From: Taibaiella sp.
GTDB lineage: Bacteria > Bacteroidota > Bacteroidia > Chitinophagales > Chitinophagaceae
Direction: 5' to 3'
DNA length: 64,000 nucleotides
Assembly: GCA_013815385.1 (NCBI GenBank)
Contig: JACDGL010000003.1
Location: 186,001-250,000 of the forward strand
The translations under genes and the position numbers were made by a program. The notes under the pieces were generated by a model. The model was not told the DNA's origin. It searched no databases and saw only the letters and a list, made by a program, of their open reading frames with translations. This document shows, one piece after another, positions 1-8,005 of this stretch. Each line of letters begins with the position of its first letter. Positions within the stretch are counted from its first letter, which is position 1.

Positions 1-25
1 TACACTGAAGCTGGTAAAGCAGTAA
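1..25 (+). CDS. 3' tail of an upstream gene, possibly a T9SS-sorted protein (partial)
   Basis: The second reading frame of the window edge encodes TLKLVKQ followed by TAA at 23-25. Tails of this kind (hydrophobic/basic, ending in KQ) are common at the end of T9SS type A sorting domains, which also occur elsewhere in this window. Only eight codons are visible, so the call rests on a short motif. It could equally be an unrelated reading frame. The next gene starts about 30 bases downstream. Confidence 0.3.
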
Positions 26-55
26 ACTGTAACTTGCATTCAGCGCATATACTAA

Positions 56-847
56 ATGGATATACAGGCACTCATTCATGAAATAATAAATAAGCCCACC
101 GCCTCTATTGCTATAATAGTAAACCTGATACTGATAGAGAGCCTGCTGTCTGTAGATAATGCTGCTGTAATAGCTACCATGGTGCTGGACCTTAGCAGGG
201 CACAAAGAGCTAAAGCGCTTAGCTATGGTATAGTGGGGGCATATATCTTCAGGGGATTGTGTCTTTTGTTTGCCTCGTTCCTGATAAAGATATGGTGGCT
301 GAAACCGTTGGGTGGCCTGTACCTGATATACCTGTTTGTAAAATATTTTATTACCAAGGCTAAAGGCAGTAATAAACACGACCAGGTAGATAAACAAAAC
401 AGCTGGTTCTATAATAAAATAATAAAAGCGGTAGGTCCATTTTGGGCCACTGTTCTGCTCGTAGAGGTAATGGACCTAGCCTTCTCCATAGACAATGTGT
501 TTGCTGCTGTCGCGTTTACTGATAACATAGTGCTGGTGTGGATTGGCGTGTTCATTGGCATACTGGCAATGCGGCTGGTAGCCAAAGGATTTGTAACGCT
601 GATGGAAAAATTTCCTTTCCTGGAAACATCTGCTTTTGTGGTGCTGGGGGTGCTTGGTTTTAAATTAGCAATATCGGTACTGGAGCATTTTTATCCGGCC
701 AATGCATTTGCGAAATTTATGGGCGGGCATAATGCAGACTGGATGACGTCTATATTAACGGTAGGCATATTTGCTGTACCCTTAGGCACTTCGCTGCTTT
801 TCAATTTTCCTGCACGGCATAAGCTACCTGAAAAAAAAGATCAATAA
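56..847 (+). CDS. TerC-family integral membrane protein
   Basis: A 263-residue polytopic membrane protein of the TerC family (TerC/Alx/YceF-like). The sequence shows repeated hydrophobic segments and the two family hallmarks in the membrane: ESLLSVDNAAVIA near residues 28-40 and VEVMDLAFSIDNVFAA near 134-149. Both carry the conserved acidic residues and the S[VI]DN motif. Family members are linked to tellurite resistance and to metal (Mn) efflux, often acting with the secretion machinery; the substrate here cannot be read from sequence. ATG at 56 follows closely the stop of the preceding reading frame. The 3' end overlaps the convergent hflX stop by 7 bases, so no terminator separates the two genes. 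Confidence 0.85.
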   Translation: MDIQALIHEIINKPTASIAIIVNLILIESLLSVDNAAVIATMVLDLSRAQRAKALSYGIVGAYIFRGLCLLFASFLIKIWWLKPLGGLYLIYLFVKYFITKAKGSNKHDQVDKQNSWFYNKIIKAVGPFWATVLLVEVMDLAFSIDNVFAAVAFTDNIVLVWIGVFIGILAMRLVAKGFVTLMEKFPFLETSAFVVLGVLGFKLAISVLEHFYPANAFAKFMGGHNADWMTSILTVGIFAVPLGTSLLFNFPARHKLPEKKDQ

Positions 848-2028
848 AAATCGGTAAGGTAGGGAAAACGCTCTTCGTATAATGCCTTTACTTTATTAAG
901 AATAACATTACGCAATTCATCTATATTCCTGCGCTCTGTGGCAGAGATGAATACGCATGAATTGTTTGTGAGTGTTTGCCAGCGGGTATGCAGTTGCTGC
1001 AGCAGGTCCTGCTTTACTTCATCATCAAGCCAGGGATCAAATACCTTTTCTTCGTAAAGATCCATCTTGTTGAATATAGTAAGCATTGGCTTATCAAACG
1101 CGCCTATTTCCTGCAATGTCTTATTCACCACACCCATCTGGTCTTCGTAAGAAGGATGGGATATGTCCACCACATGCAGCAGGCAATCAGCCTCGCGCAC
1201 TTCATCGAGTGTACTTTTAAAGCTCTCAACCAGATGGTGGGGCAGCTTGCGTATGAACCCCACCGTATCACTCAGCAGGAAAGGGGTCTGTTCATAAACG
1301 ATCTTGCGCGTAGTGGTATCCAGGGTGGCAAATAACTTATTCTCGGCAAATACATCTGCTTTGCTGAGGATATTCATTATGGTGCTTTTGCCCACATTAG
1401 TATACCCTACAAGTGCAACCCTTATATAGGTGCCCCGCTCCTTACGCTGGGTCATGGCCTGCCTGTCTATCTCAGAGAGGCGCTTGCGCAATAGCGATAT
1501 CTTGTCCTTTACAATACGGCGATCTGTTTCAATTTCTGTTTCACCCGGGCCCCTGGTGCCTATACCCCCACCCAGACGTTCGTGGTGCTTCCACATGCCT
1601 TTGAGACGAGGCAGTATATACTGGTATTGCGCCAGCTCTACCTGCACTTTAGCTTGTGCTGTTTTAGCACGACTTGCAAAAATATCCAGTATCAGATCAC
1701 TCCGATCAATGGCGCGAATACCCAACGCTTCCTCGATATTGATCAACTGGGAACCGGTAAGTTCATCATCGAATATGGCAAGGGTAATGCCTTTGGTCTG
1801 CACATATTGTTTTATTTCCTCCAGCTTTCCTTTGCCGACAAATGTGCGGCTATCAGGGTGCGGGAGCTTCTGAATAAAATCTTTTTCGGCTGTAGCACCC
1901 GCTGTTTCAGCCAGAAACGCGAGTTCTATCAGGTATTCTTTAAGCTGTATTTCGGTCTGCAGCTTGTGGACAAGTCCTATAAGGACGGCCCGGTCTTCTT
2001 TATCTATCGATTTCTTTTGTTCTATCAC
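841..2028 (-). CDS. hflX: ribosome-associated GTPase HflX
   Basis: A 395-residue cytoplasmic GTPase of the HflX family, which binds the large ribosomal subunit and splits or rescues stalled ribosomes. An N-terminal HflX domain (about residues 25-195) contains the signature GGGIGTRGPGETEIETDRR at 153-171 and an adjoining coiled stretch. The G domain follows with GYTNVGKS (G1, about 208-215), a DTVGF G3 motif and NKMD (G4). Length is normal for the family. The start is GTG at 2026-2028: the frame is open only a further 13 codons upstream, with no ATG there. The gene is convergent with the TerC gene, with 7 bases of overlap. Three AAACTTCC repeats lie just upstream. Confidence 0.95.
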   Translation of the reverse strand: MIEQKKSIDKEDRAVLIGLVHKLQTEIQLKEYLIELAFLAETAGATAEKDFIQKLPHPDSRTFVGKGKLEEIKQYVQTKGITLAIFDDELTGSQLINIEEALGIRAIDRSDLILDIFASRAKTAQAKVQVELAQYQYILPRLKGMWKHHERLGGGIGTRGPGETEIETDRRIVKDKISLLRKRLSEIDRQAMTQRKERGTYIRVALVGYTNVGKSTIMNILSKADVFAENKLFATLDTTTRKIVYEQTPFLLSDTVGFIRKLPHHLVESFKSTLDEVREADCLLHVVDISHPSYEDQMGVVNKTLQEIGAFDKPMLTIFNKMDLYEEKVFDPWLDDEVKQDLLQQLHTRWQTLTNNSCVFISATERRNIDELRNVILNKVKALYEERFPYLTDFY

Positions 2029-2058
2029 ATCTTCTATTTTAAACAGGCCTGCAACCTG

Positions 2059-2087
2059 AAACTTCCTTCAAACTTCCGCAAACTTCC
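2059..2087. repeat. three short direct repeats AAACTTCC upstream of hflX
   Basis: AAACTTCC occurs at 2059-2066, 2070-2077 and 2080-2087, a spacing of about one helical turn (11 and 10 bases). Read on the hflX strand these are three GGAAGTTT blocks lying about 30-60 bases upstream of the GTG start. The helical spacing would suit a protein-binding array, but no known regulator is recognised. Confidence 0.4.
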
Positions 2088-2389
2088 GTTATGCTTAATT
2101 TAATATGGTTACTGGTAAAGGTTTTTAGGTCAACCTTCCGGCAACCATCTTAACCCCACCGTCTGGTCTGAGACATCCTAAACGAGCCTTAATATTAATA
2201 CCCTTTAAATACGTTTCATATAATAGGCGCTATATGACAATGCTAAGTTACGATGATGAGATACCCTTTTCCAAAATAAGATAATCACATTTTAATAAGG
2301 GATATTCGTGGGGTTGCGTAAGGTTCCTGCCTACCGGTAGACGGGCTTTGTTTCAGCGCATCCGCGCAAGGACGTTGATGTTTTGGAAT
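2088..2389. other. intergenic stretch with a short palindromic element
   Basis: About 300 bases between hflX and the arginase-fold gene. No convincing coding region was seen on either strand. Positions 2326-2345 hold CCTGCCTACCGGTAGACGGG, whose core CTACCGGTAG (2331-2340) is a perfect palindrome. Similar GC-rich palindromes are dispersed in many Bacteroidota genomes, so this may be a small REP-like element; only one copy was noticed in this window. Confidence 0.4.
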
Positions 2390-3517
2390 TTATACAAGCC
2401 GCTCCTGCTCACGGAGCCAGCGTTCGGGGATCTCATCGCGGCTGGCAGCCAGGTAATCATTGTAGGAACAGGGAACGTACATCTGGTTTGGCAGCTTCAT
2501 CCACCAGCGGTTGGTGCGCTTGCTTTTAAGGAAGATGGTATCGTTATCAGTAAATGCCACATGAAAAGAAATAAATTCTTCATGCTCTGTAAGCATGGCC
2601 TCACTCTTGCGTACCTGGTAGCCATCTATAAAATACCATATCATCTGGGCAGCTAGCCGGGCAGTCATGCTGTGAATGTCTTTCTTATTATCGTAGCCAT
2701 AGATACCGAGCGAGGTAAGGTTATTGCTCATGCCTGCATAGCGCGTAAGCAAGCATGCCTCATCGCCAGTAAAACCATTTGGAGATCCATTGACATTGGC
2801 AGGCGCATTGCAATACTTAACTGCCGAGAGATCGAAACTAAAAAGGTGGCTATTGCGCAGCACGGGTTCCATATCCTCCAGACATTCGCGCACCTTGCCG
2901 AGACGGAAGAAATCGAACCGTAACTTATCGAGCGTCTCCACCATACGCGGATGGGCATAGTAGCTCTGGAAACCTATATGGCTGTAATGACCCACAAAAT
3001 TGGGCTGGCCGGTTAGTATCTCCATCAGGTAGCTGCGGTCGGTAATGCCTTCTGCATCCTCCAGGTCTATAAGCATGTCGGCTACCGATATATTGATCAA
3101 CTGCTCTGTCTTGCGGAACACTTCGTACTGCTGGAGGGTAAGATCGTGGGAGCCACCTATTACAACAGCTATTTTGCCGGCAAGGTGCAACTCCATAAGC
3201 ACTTCCCTAAGCGCAGCACGGGTATCCTCCAGCGCGGCGCCCTGCCTTATGTTGCCCGCATCCGCGATCTTTACGGAGGGATGCCACTTGTATAAACTAT
3301 ATAACTCGGCCCTTACTGCATCGGGCGCTGAACTGTACTTTTTATCAATGTCAATGCCCCGCTGCTCGCCGCAGCCTATCAGTACTATATCGGCCTCTTC
3401 CCAATCAAAACCATTTGCGGTAGGGTAAATAATATCTGCCCCCCACTGCATAGGCTGGTATTGGGGCTGTGTTTCTATAAAATGCTCTGACTCAAAAAAC
3501 GGGCGTAGATCGTGCAT
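2390..3517 (-). CDS. arginase/formimidoylglutamase-fold protein with degenerate metal sites
   Basis: A 375-residue protein with the ureohydrolase (arginase/agmatinase/formimidoylglutamase) fold. Landmarks are GCGEQRG near residues 49-55, GGSHDL at 121-126 (the family GG[DS]H metal ligand) and a central SFDLSA motif. Ureohydrolases bind two Mn ions through GGDH, DAHxD and SxDxD. Here the second motif reads NISVADMLIDLED, without the DAHxD arrangement, and the third is SFDLSAVKY, with Ser in place of the second Asp. A normal hydrolase activity is therefore doubtful. Databases usually label such Bacteroidota proteins formimidoylglutamase, but the sequence suggests a diverged or non-catalytic member. 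It stands alone, divergent from the Omp28-like genes. Confidence 0.75.
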   Translation of the reverse strand: MHDLRPFFESEHFIETQPQYQPMQWGADIIYPTANGFDWEEADIVLIGCGEQRGIDIDKKYSSAPDAVRAELYSLYKWHPSVKIADAGNIRQGAALEDTRAALREVLMELHLAGKIAVVIGGSHDLTLQQYEVFRKTEQLINISVADMLIDLEDAEGITDRSYLMEILTGQPNFVGHYSHIGFQSYYAHPRMVETLDKLRFDFFRLGKVRECLEDMEPVLRNSHLFSFDLSAVKYCNAPANVNGSPNGFTGDEACLLTRYAGMSNNLTSLGIYGYDNKKDIHSMTARLAAQMIWYFIDGYQVRKSEAMLTEHEEFISFHVAFTDNDTIFLKSKRTNRWWMKLPNQMYVPCSYNDYLAASRDEIPERWLREQERLV

Positions 3518-3638
3518 GGGTATGGAATAAGAACTAAAAATACAAAAATGAGTGTGGCTTCAAATAATTCTACATTTTTTATAATTATTAAAATATTTCA
3601 CTAACTTTAAATTAATCCAAACTTTAAAATAATAATAA

Positions 3639-4709
3639 ATGAGAAAATCAATACTTACCATCGTAGCTATTGCTATGTGCTTTATGACAACAAACGCGCA
3701 ACAGCGCTTAGTTCTTTATGAAGAATTTACCGGAGAGAACTGCCCTCCGTGTGCAAGCACTAACCCAGGTCTTTTGGCTTTGATGATGAGCGGTAGTAAT
3801 CCTAACAAGATACTTATGATCAAGTACTTGTCTCCAATACCATCAGCAGGTAAACTTTATAACAGCAACAAATCACAAACTGATATACGTACGAGCTATT
3901 ATAGTGTACCATTTGCTCCATACGGCCGTATGGACGGTGGTGTACCATCTATAATGGGAGCAACTACCAACCAGGGTCACCCCGGATATATGAACCAATC
4001 GATAATAGACAGCGAATCTTCTGTGCCACCGCTTTTTAATATCACTGCCGTGCAACGTATTAATGCCACTAAAGACAGCGTATCAGTAGATATTTCTGTT
4101 ACCGCGTTGGCAGCTACTACAGGTACGTATGTACTGCGTGCGGCATGGGTAAAGAACATGACCTTTTCATCATCAGCAGGCACCAATGGAGAAACAACCT
4201 TTGAAAATGTAGTACGCAGAATGTATCCTGGTACAGGAGGCACAGCAGTGCCAAGCAGCTGGACAGCTGGTACCAATAACCATTACACTATAAAAGGAGC
4301 AATAAAGGGCCTGGATACATTTACTAATGTAACCAGCAATGACTCCTTTATGGTAGTATGGATGCAGAATGACAATGCTATTAAAAATGTAGCACAAGCT
4401 GCAAAGGCTACCACTGCACCACCAGCATCTGTAGGTAATACAGTTCTTTCTATAGATGGCGTTACCATTTACCCAAATCCGGCCAAGGATAAAGCAACCA
4501 TAAAGTTTACTTTATTAAGTGCATCTGATGTAAACGTAATAATAACTGATGCAGCCGGCAGAACTACAGGCAATACTTTTAGTTCCCATTTTGCCGGAGG
4601 TACCCAAAAAATGGAAATACCAACAAATAACCTTGCAGCAGGTATTTACAGCATTACTCTAAAAACAGATGCTAACAGCCTAACACAGCAATTGACTATT
4701 GTGAGATAG
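3639..4709 (+). CDS. Omp28-related secreted protein with T9SS sorting domain (copy 1)
   Basis: A 356-residue secreted protein. Residues 1-20 are a signal peptide ending ...TTNA-QQ. A thioredoxin-like Omp28-related region follows and begins VLYEEFTGENCPPCAS, with CxxC cysteines at 35 and 38. The last ~75 residues form a T9SS type A sorting domain (ITIYPNP...GIYSITLK...LTIVR). Such proteins are exported by Sec, passed through the type IX pore and released or anchored at the cell surface. The CPPC motif could support thiol redox chemistry, but that is inference. The gene is the shorter member of a tandem pair with the 642-residue gene downstream and ends at a strong terminator. A TAACTTTA motif about 30 bases upstream of the ATG resembles the Bacteroidota -7 box. 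Confidence 0.85.
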   Translation: MRKSILTIVAIAMCFMTTNAQQRLVLYEEFTGENCPPCASTNPGLLALMMSGSNPNKILMIKYLSPIPSAGKLYNSNKSQTDIRTSYYSVPFAPYGRMDGGVPSIMGATTNQGHPGYMNQSIIDSESSVPPLFNITAVQRINATKDSVSVDISVTALAATTGTYVLRAAWVKNMTFSSSAGTNGETTFENVVRRMYPGTGGTAVPSSWTAGTNNHYTIKGAIKGLDTFTNVTSNDSFMVVWMQNDNAIKNVAQAAKATTAPPASVGNTVLSIDGVTIYPNPAKDKATIKFTLLSASDVNVIITDAAGRTTGNTFSSHFAGGTQKMEIPTNNLAAGIYSITLKTDANSLTQQLTIVR

Positions 4710-4724
4710 TACATTCTCTTAATA

Positions 4725-4768
4725 AAATAAAAATCCCCCTAAATGATCATTTAGGGGGATTTTTATTT
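4725..4768 (+). terminator. perfect 44-base palindrome, intrinsic terminator
   Basis: A perfect inverted repeat of two 22-base arms centred on TGATCA at 4744-4749, with five C and five G flanked by A and T runs. It lies 16 bases after the stop of the first Omp28-like gene. The A-run/T-run flanks make it active in either direction. Confidence 0.9.
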
Positions 4769-4794
4769 GAGCTACAACACATTATGATTATTTT

Positions 4795-4826
4795 TTTGCT
4801 ATTTCAGGTAATTTTTCATTAATTTG
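4795..4826 (+). promoter_or_regulatory. Bacteroidota-type promoter of Omp28-like copy 2
   Basis: TTTG at 4795-4798 and TTAATTTG at 4819-4826 are separated by 20 bases. This matches the Bacteroidota sigma-A form TTTG-N19/20-TAnnTTTG with one mismatch in the -7 box. It lies between the terminator of copy 1 and the ATG of copy 2 at 4862, so the tandem genes are probably transcribed separately. Confidence 0.6.
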
Positions 4827-4861
4827 TATCCACTACATTCTAAAAATCAAACAAGTAACAA

Positions 4862-6790
4862 ATGAAAAAGATTTTACTTTCACTAACAGTGATGTCTGCT
4901 TTGGCATTATCTGCTACCGCGCAAACGCGCAGGGTGCTGTATGAAGAATTTACCGGAGAGAACTGCGGACCGTGTGCATCCACCAACCCGACGCTGTTGT
5001 CTTTAATGACAGGCGGTACAAATCCGAGCAAGGTCACCATGATCAAGTATATGTCCCCTATACCATCGGCAGGACAATTTTATTATCAAAACCAATCGCA
5101 GACTGATGCCCGCATCAGCTACTACAGCGTACCCTTTGCGCCGTATGGCCGTATGGATGGTGCTGTACCATCTATCAGCGGTTGTACCAGCCCAGGCCAC
5201 CCAGCCTGTATGACCCAAGCCGTAATAGATGGCGAAGCAGCTACCACTGCCCCATTTAACATAACCGTTACCGGTACCTGGAGCCCTAACTATGACTCTG
5301 TAACTGCTAACGTAACTGTTACTGCTACCAGCGGCTATACCGGCAGTGCCGTGTACCTGCGCGTAGCGCTGGTAGATGATGTGTACTGGCCAATAGCACC
5401 AGGTAACAATACCGAAAAAATGTTTGAAAATGTAGTGCGCAAAATGTACCCTGATGCAACCGGTACTTCTGTACCCCTAACATGGACAATAGGTATGACC
5501 CGCAACTATATTATAAAAGGAGCTGTGCCAGGATATGTGGATAGGCATGGTGCTAATACCTCATTTGTAGCATGGGTGCAGAATGACGGTGATAAAAGCG
5601 TAGCACAAGCTGCTAAATCATCTGTATTTACAGCTACGTTGCCTATAGATATAGCTTCTGACAGCCTGAGCGGCGGATTGCTTTGCGCATCAGGAACACC
5701 AAGCGTTACGCTGACCAACGTTGGCACTACCGCGATAAGCGCTGCAACCATCTATTATAAGTTAGATGCAGGCGCATGGAGCACACAGCCATGGACAGGA
5801 ACACTGGCAGCAGGCGCATCTACTATCGTTAATATAACCATCCCTACATCAGGAGCAGGTGGCTATCATGCTATCTATGATTCAATTGTAGTAGCAGGTG
5901 ACCTGAACCCAGGTAATGCAAGCAGCTACGGAACCTTCTTTCTTGAAAAACCAGGATATGCACTATCCGCTGTGAGTACAGATTTTGAAGCTTCAACATT
6001 ACCTGCCGGATATTATGCAATTGTAAATGCTAATGGCTATGCCTGGCAATTAGTGAATGTAACTATCAGTAGTGCACCTGGCGTTAGCCATAGCGGTGCT
6101 AAAGCTGCTTATTTTTCCAATCCCTCATCAGCCAGCAACCAGGTTACTTATTTCATTATACCTACACCTACCATCAGCAACCCGATGTCTATCACCTGGT
6201 GGACAGCTTACGCACAACAGTCTTCCGGTACCAATGACCAATTGGAATTTGTGTATTCTACTGATTGCGGCAGCACATGGACCTCTATATGGAGCAAAGC
6301 AGGCGCTTCCCTTGCCACTGCCCCAATAACACCAATTACTAATGGCAGCACCTGTGCAGGTTGTTTCTTACCTACCAGCAGCCAGTGGAGAAAAGATGGC
6401 GTGAACATTGGTACCTTACCAGCTAACTCAATGCTTGCCTTTAGGAATACCTCAAACCAAGGTAACTTCCTTTTTGTTGATGATATCAATGCTGCCACTA
6501 TTCCAGTAAGTGTTGGTAACACTGTAGTTATCAACAATAACATCAATGTTTCTCCTAACCCGGCAAAGGATATGGCTAACATCAGCCTTACACTTGCTAC
6601 TAGCGCAAGCGTAGCAGTAGATGTAACTGATGTAACAGGACGTACCGTAGCTACTATTGCTGCACATACCTATAGTGCAGGCACACAGAAGATAGAACTG
6701 AATACAGCCAGCTTGGCTGCTGGCCTTTATAATGTAAAGGTAACAGCAGGTGAAAATGTAAGCATTCAGCGTTTGAGTGTAGTAAAATAA
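4862..6790 (+). CDS. Omp28-related secreted protein with extra domains and T9SS sorting domain (copy 2)
   Basis: A 642-residue secreted protein. The signal peptide covers residues 1-20. The Omp28/thioredoxin-like region starts RVLYEEFTGENCGPCAS with CxxC at 35 and 38, exactly as in the upstream gene. An Ig-like stretch follows (about 255-350: SVTLTNVGTTAISAATIYYK, LNPGNASSYG), then a cleaved-adhesin/MAM-like region (about 365-535, with STDFEASTLPAGY, WTAYAQQSS and FLFVDDI), and finally a T9SS type A domain (INVSPNPAKD...AGLYNVKV...RLSVVK). The DNA around the CxxC motif is nearly identical to copy 1, so the pair arose by tandem duplication and copy 2 gained, or copy 1 lost, the middle domains. 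A surface or extracellular location is expected; the function is unknown. Confidence 0.85.
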   Translation: MKKILLSLTVMSALALSATAQTRRVLYEEFTGENCGPCASTNPTLLSLMTGGTNPSKVTMIKYMSPIPSAGQFYYQNQSQTDARISYYSVPFAPYGRMDGAVPSISGCTSPGHPACMTQAVIDGEAATTAPFNITVTGTWSPNYDSVTANVTVTATSGYTGSAVYLRVALVDDVYWPIAPGNNTEKMFENVVRKMYPDATGTSVPLTWTIGMTRNYIIKGAVPGYVDRHGANTSFVAWVQNDGDKSVAQAAKSSVFTATLPIDIASDSLSGGLLCASGTPSVTLTNVGTTAISAATIYYKLDAGAWSTQPWTGTLAAGASTIVNITIPTSGAGGYHAIYDSIVVAGDLNPGNASSYGTFFLEKPGYALSAVSTDFEASTLPAGYYAIVNANGYAWQLVNVTISSAPGVSHSGAKAAYFSNPSSASNQVTYFIIPTPTISNPMSITWWTAYAQQSSGTNDQLEFVYSTDCGSTWTSIWSKAGASLATAPITPITNGSTCAGCFLPTSSQWRKDGVNIGTLPANSMLAFRNTSNQGNFLFVDDINAATIPVSVGNTVVINNNINVSPNPAKDMANISLTLATSASVAVDVTDVTGRTVATIAAHTYSAGTQKIELNTASLAAGLYNVKVTAGENVSIQRLSVVK

Positions 6791-6822
6791 AACACCACCC
6801 CCTCCAAGGAGGCGAATAAAAT

Positions 6823-6862
6823 AACAAAAGAGGCTGTCTTATCGAAGACAGCCTCTTTTGTT
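6823..6862 (+). terminator. intrinsic terminator after Omp28-like copy 2
   Basis: 18-base arms (6823-6840 and 6845-6862) around an ATCG loop, with A-rich and T-rich outer ends. It lies 33 bases after the stop codon. Confidence 0.9.
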
Positions 6863-6932
6863 TTAATAACTATGATGATGAAAATCAGCCCCGCTGAGGC
6901 GAGGCAACTCCCCCAAGTGCTGTAATTACTTA

Positions 6933-6967
6933 AAAAAACGCTCCCGGCTAAACCGGGAGCGTTTTTT
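6933..6967 (-). terminator. intrinsic terminator of the PfkB kinase gene
   Basis: 15-base perfect arms (6933-6947 and 6953-6967) with core CGCTCCCGG, a five-base loop and A6/T6 flanks. It lies 34 bases beyond the stop of the minus-strand kinase gene and can act in both directions, backing up the preceding terminator. Confidence 0.9.
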
Positions 6968-7001
6968 CAGTTAAGCGCTGGAAAATATTAGCGTGGTATG
7001 C

Positions 7002-7910
7002 TTAAAACTTCACAAGCTCTGTAAATACTTCTATCCGCTCTTCTATTTCTTCTTTTGTTAATGATTGGAGGCGTTTAGGTCCGAATTTCTCCACGCAGAA
7101 GGAAGCTAATGCTGAACCCACTATAATCGCCTTTTTCATATTTTCGAAAGAGATATTGCCTGTGCTGGCAATATGGCCTATAAAGCCACCAGCAAATGTA
7201 TCGCCTGCGCCGGTGGGATCGAATACATCCTCGAGCGGGAGTGCCGGTGCAAAGAATACCCTGCGGCCCTGGAACAATAAGGCACCATGCTCCCCTTTCT
7301 TAATAATAATATACTTCGGGCCCATCTCCTGTATCTTCAATGCTGCCTTTACGAGCGAATGCTCACCACTCAGCTCGCGTGCTTCGCTGTCATTGACCAT
7401 CAGCACATCCACCATTTTCAGCACCTTGCGAAGATCATCCATGGCGCTTGCCATCCAGAAGTTCATAGTATCCATCACTATCAGCTTAGGTCGGTTCTTT
7501 AACTGGTTGATAACACTGAGCTGCACAGCGGGGGCCAGATTGCCCAGCATCAGGTATTCACAGTCCTGGTAACTATCCGGCAGCTTCGGGTCGAACTGCG
7601 CCAGTACATTAAGGTCTGTAACCAATGTATCGCGGGTATTCATATCGAGGTGATAGCGCCCGCTCCAGAAAAAGCTTTTACCATCCTTTACCAGCTCTAC
7701 CCCATCGAAGTCAACCCCACGAGCTTCAAGCGATTTAATTTCCTCCTGGGGGAAATCGCCACCTATGATGGAAACCTGGCGGATAGGTGTGAAAAAGTTG
7801 GATGCAGCCCAGGCTACGTAGGTAGCCGACCCACCAATGATCCTATCCACTTTGCCAAAGGGCGTCTCCAGGGCATCGAACGCCATGGTACCAACAGAAA
7901 TTAAAGACAT
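7002..7910 (-). CDS. PfkB-family carbohydrate/nucleoside kinase
   Basis: A 302-residue cytoplasmic kinase of the PfkB/ribokinase family, which phosphorylates sugars or nucleosides with ATP. The N-terminal part has the conserved IGGSATYVAWAAS glycine motif (substrate side). The C-terminal signature 2 reads DPTGAGDTFAGGFIGH, where the Asp of GAGD is the catalytic base and the glycines form the anion hole. The length is standard. The substrate cannot be fixed from sequence; adenosine, ribose and 2-keto-3-deoxygluconate kinases are all possible. The gene is transcribed alone, with a TACATTTG promoter element upstream and a strong terminator downstream. Confidence 0.85.
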   Translation of the reverse strand: MSLISVGTMAFDALETPFGKVDRIIGGSATYVAWAASNFFTPIRQVSIIGGDFPQEEIKSLEARGVDFDGVELVKDGKSFFWSGRYHLDMNTRDTLVTDLNVLAQFDPKLPDSYQDCEYLMLGNLAPAVQLSVINQLKNRPKLIVMDTMNFWMASAMDDLRKVLKMVDVLMVNDSEARELSGEHSLVKAALKIQEMGPKYIIIKKGEHGALLFQGRRVFFAPALPLEDVFDPTGAGDTFAGGFIGHIASTGNISFENMKKAIIVGSALASFCVEKFGPKRLQSLTKEEIEERIEVFTELVKF

Positions 7911-7933
7911 AATTACTTTTTTGAAATCAGGTG

Positions 7934-7941
7934 CAAATGTA
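7934..7941 (-). promoter_or_regulatory. TAnnTTTG promoter element for the PfkB kinase gene
   Basis: The minus strand reads TACATTTG, a perfect Bacteroidota -7 box, 24 bases upstream of the ATG at 7910. The expected -33 element is only weakly matched (TTCA). Confidence 0.5.
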
Positions 7942-8005
7942 AGGATATATTGGAATGCATTGAAGATACCCGGCTACATACCCGCTAAATCTTTAATTTA
8001 GCACC

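Noticed and set aside
1413-2103. Long open frames antisense to hflX, up to 173 codons
   Set aside because: hflX is a complete conserved gene on the other strand; the antisense frames have no family motifs and follow from codon composition.
4725-4768. Palindrome as an insertion-sequence end or attachment site
   Set aside because: Its position after a stop and the A/T-run flanks fit a terminator; there is no partner repeat or transposase nearby.
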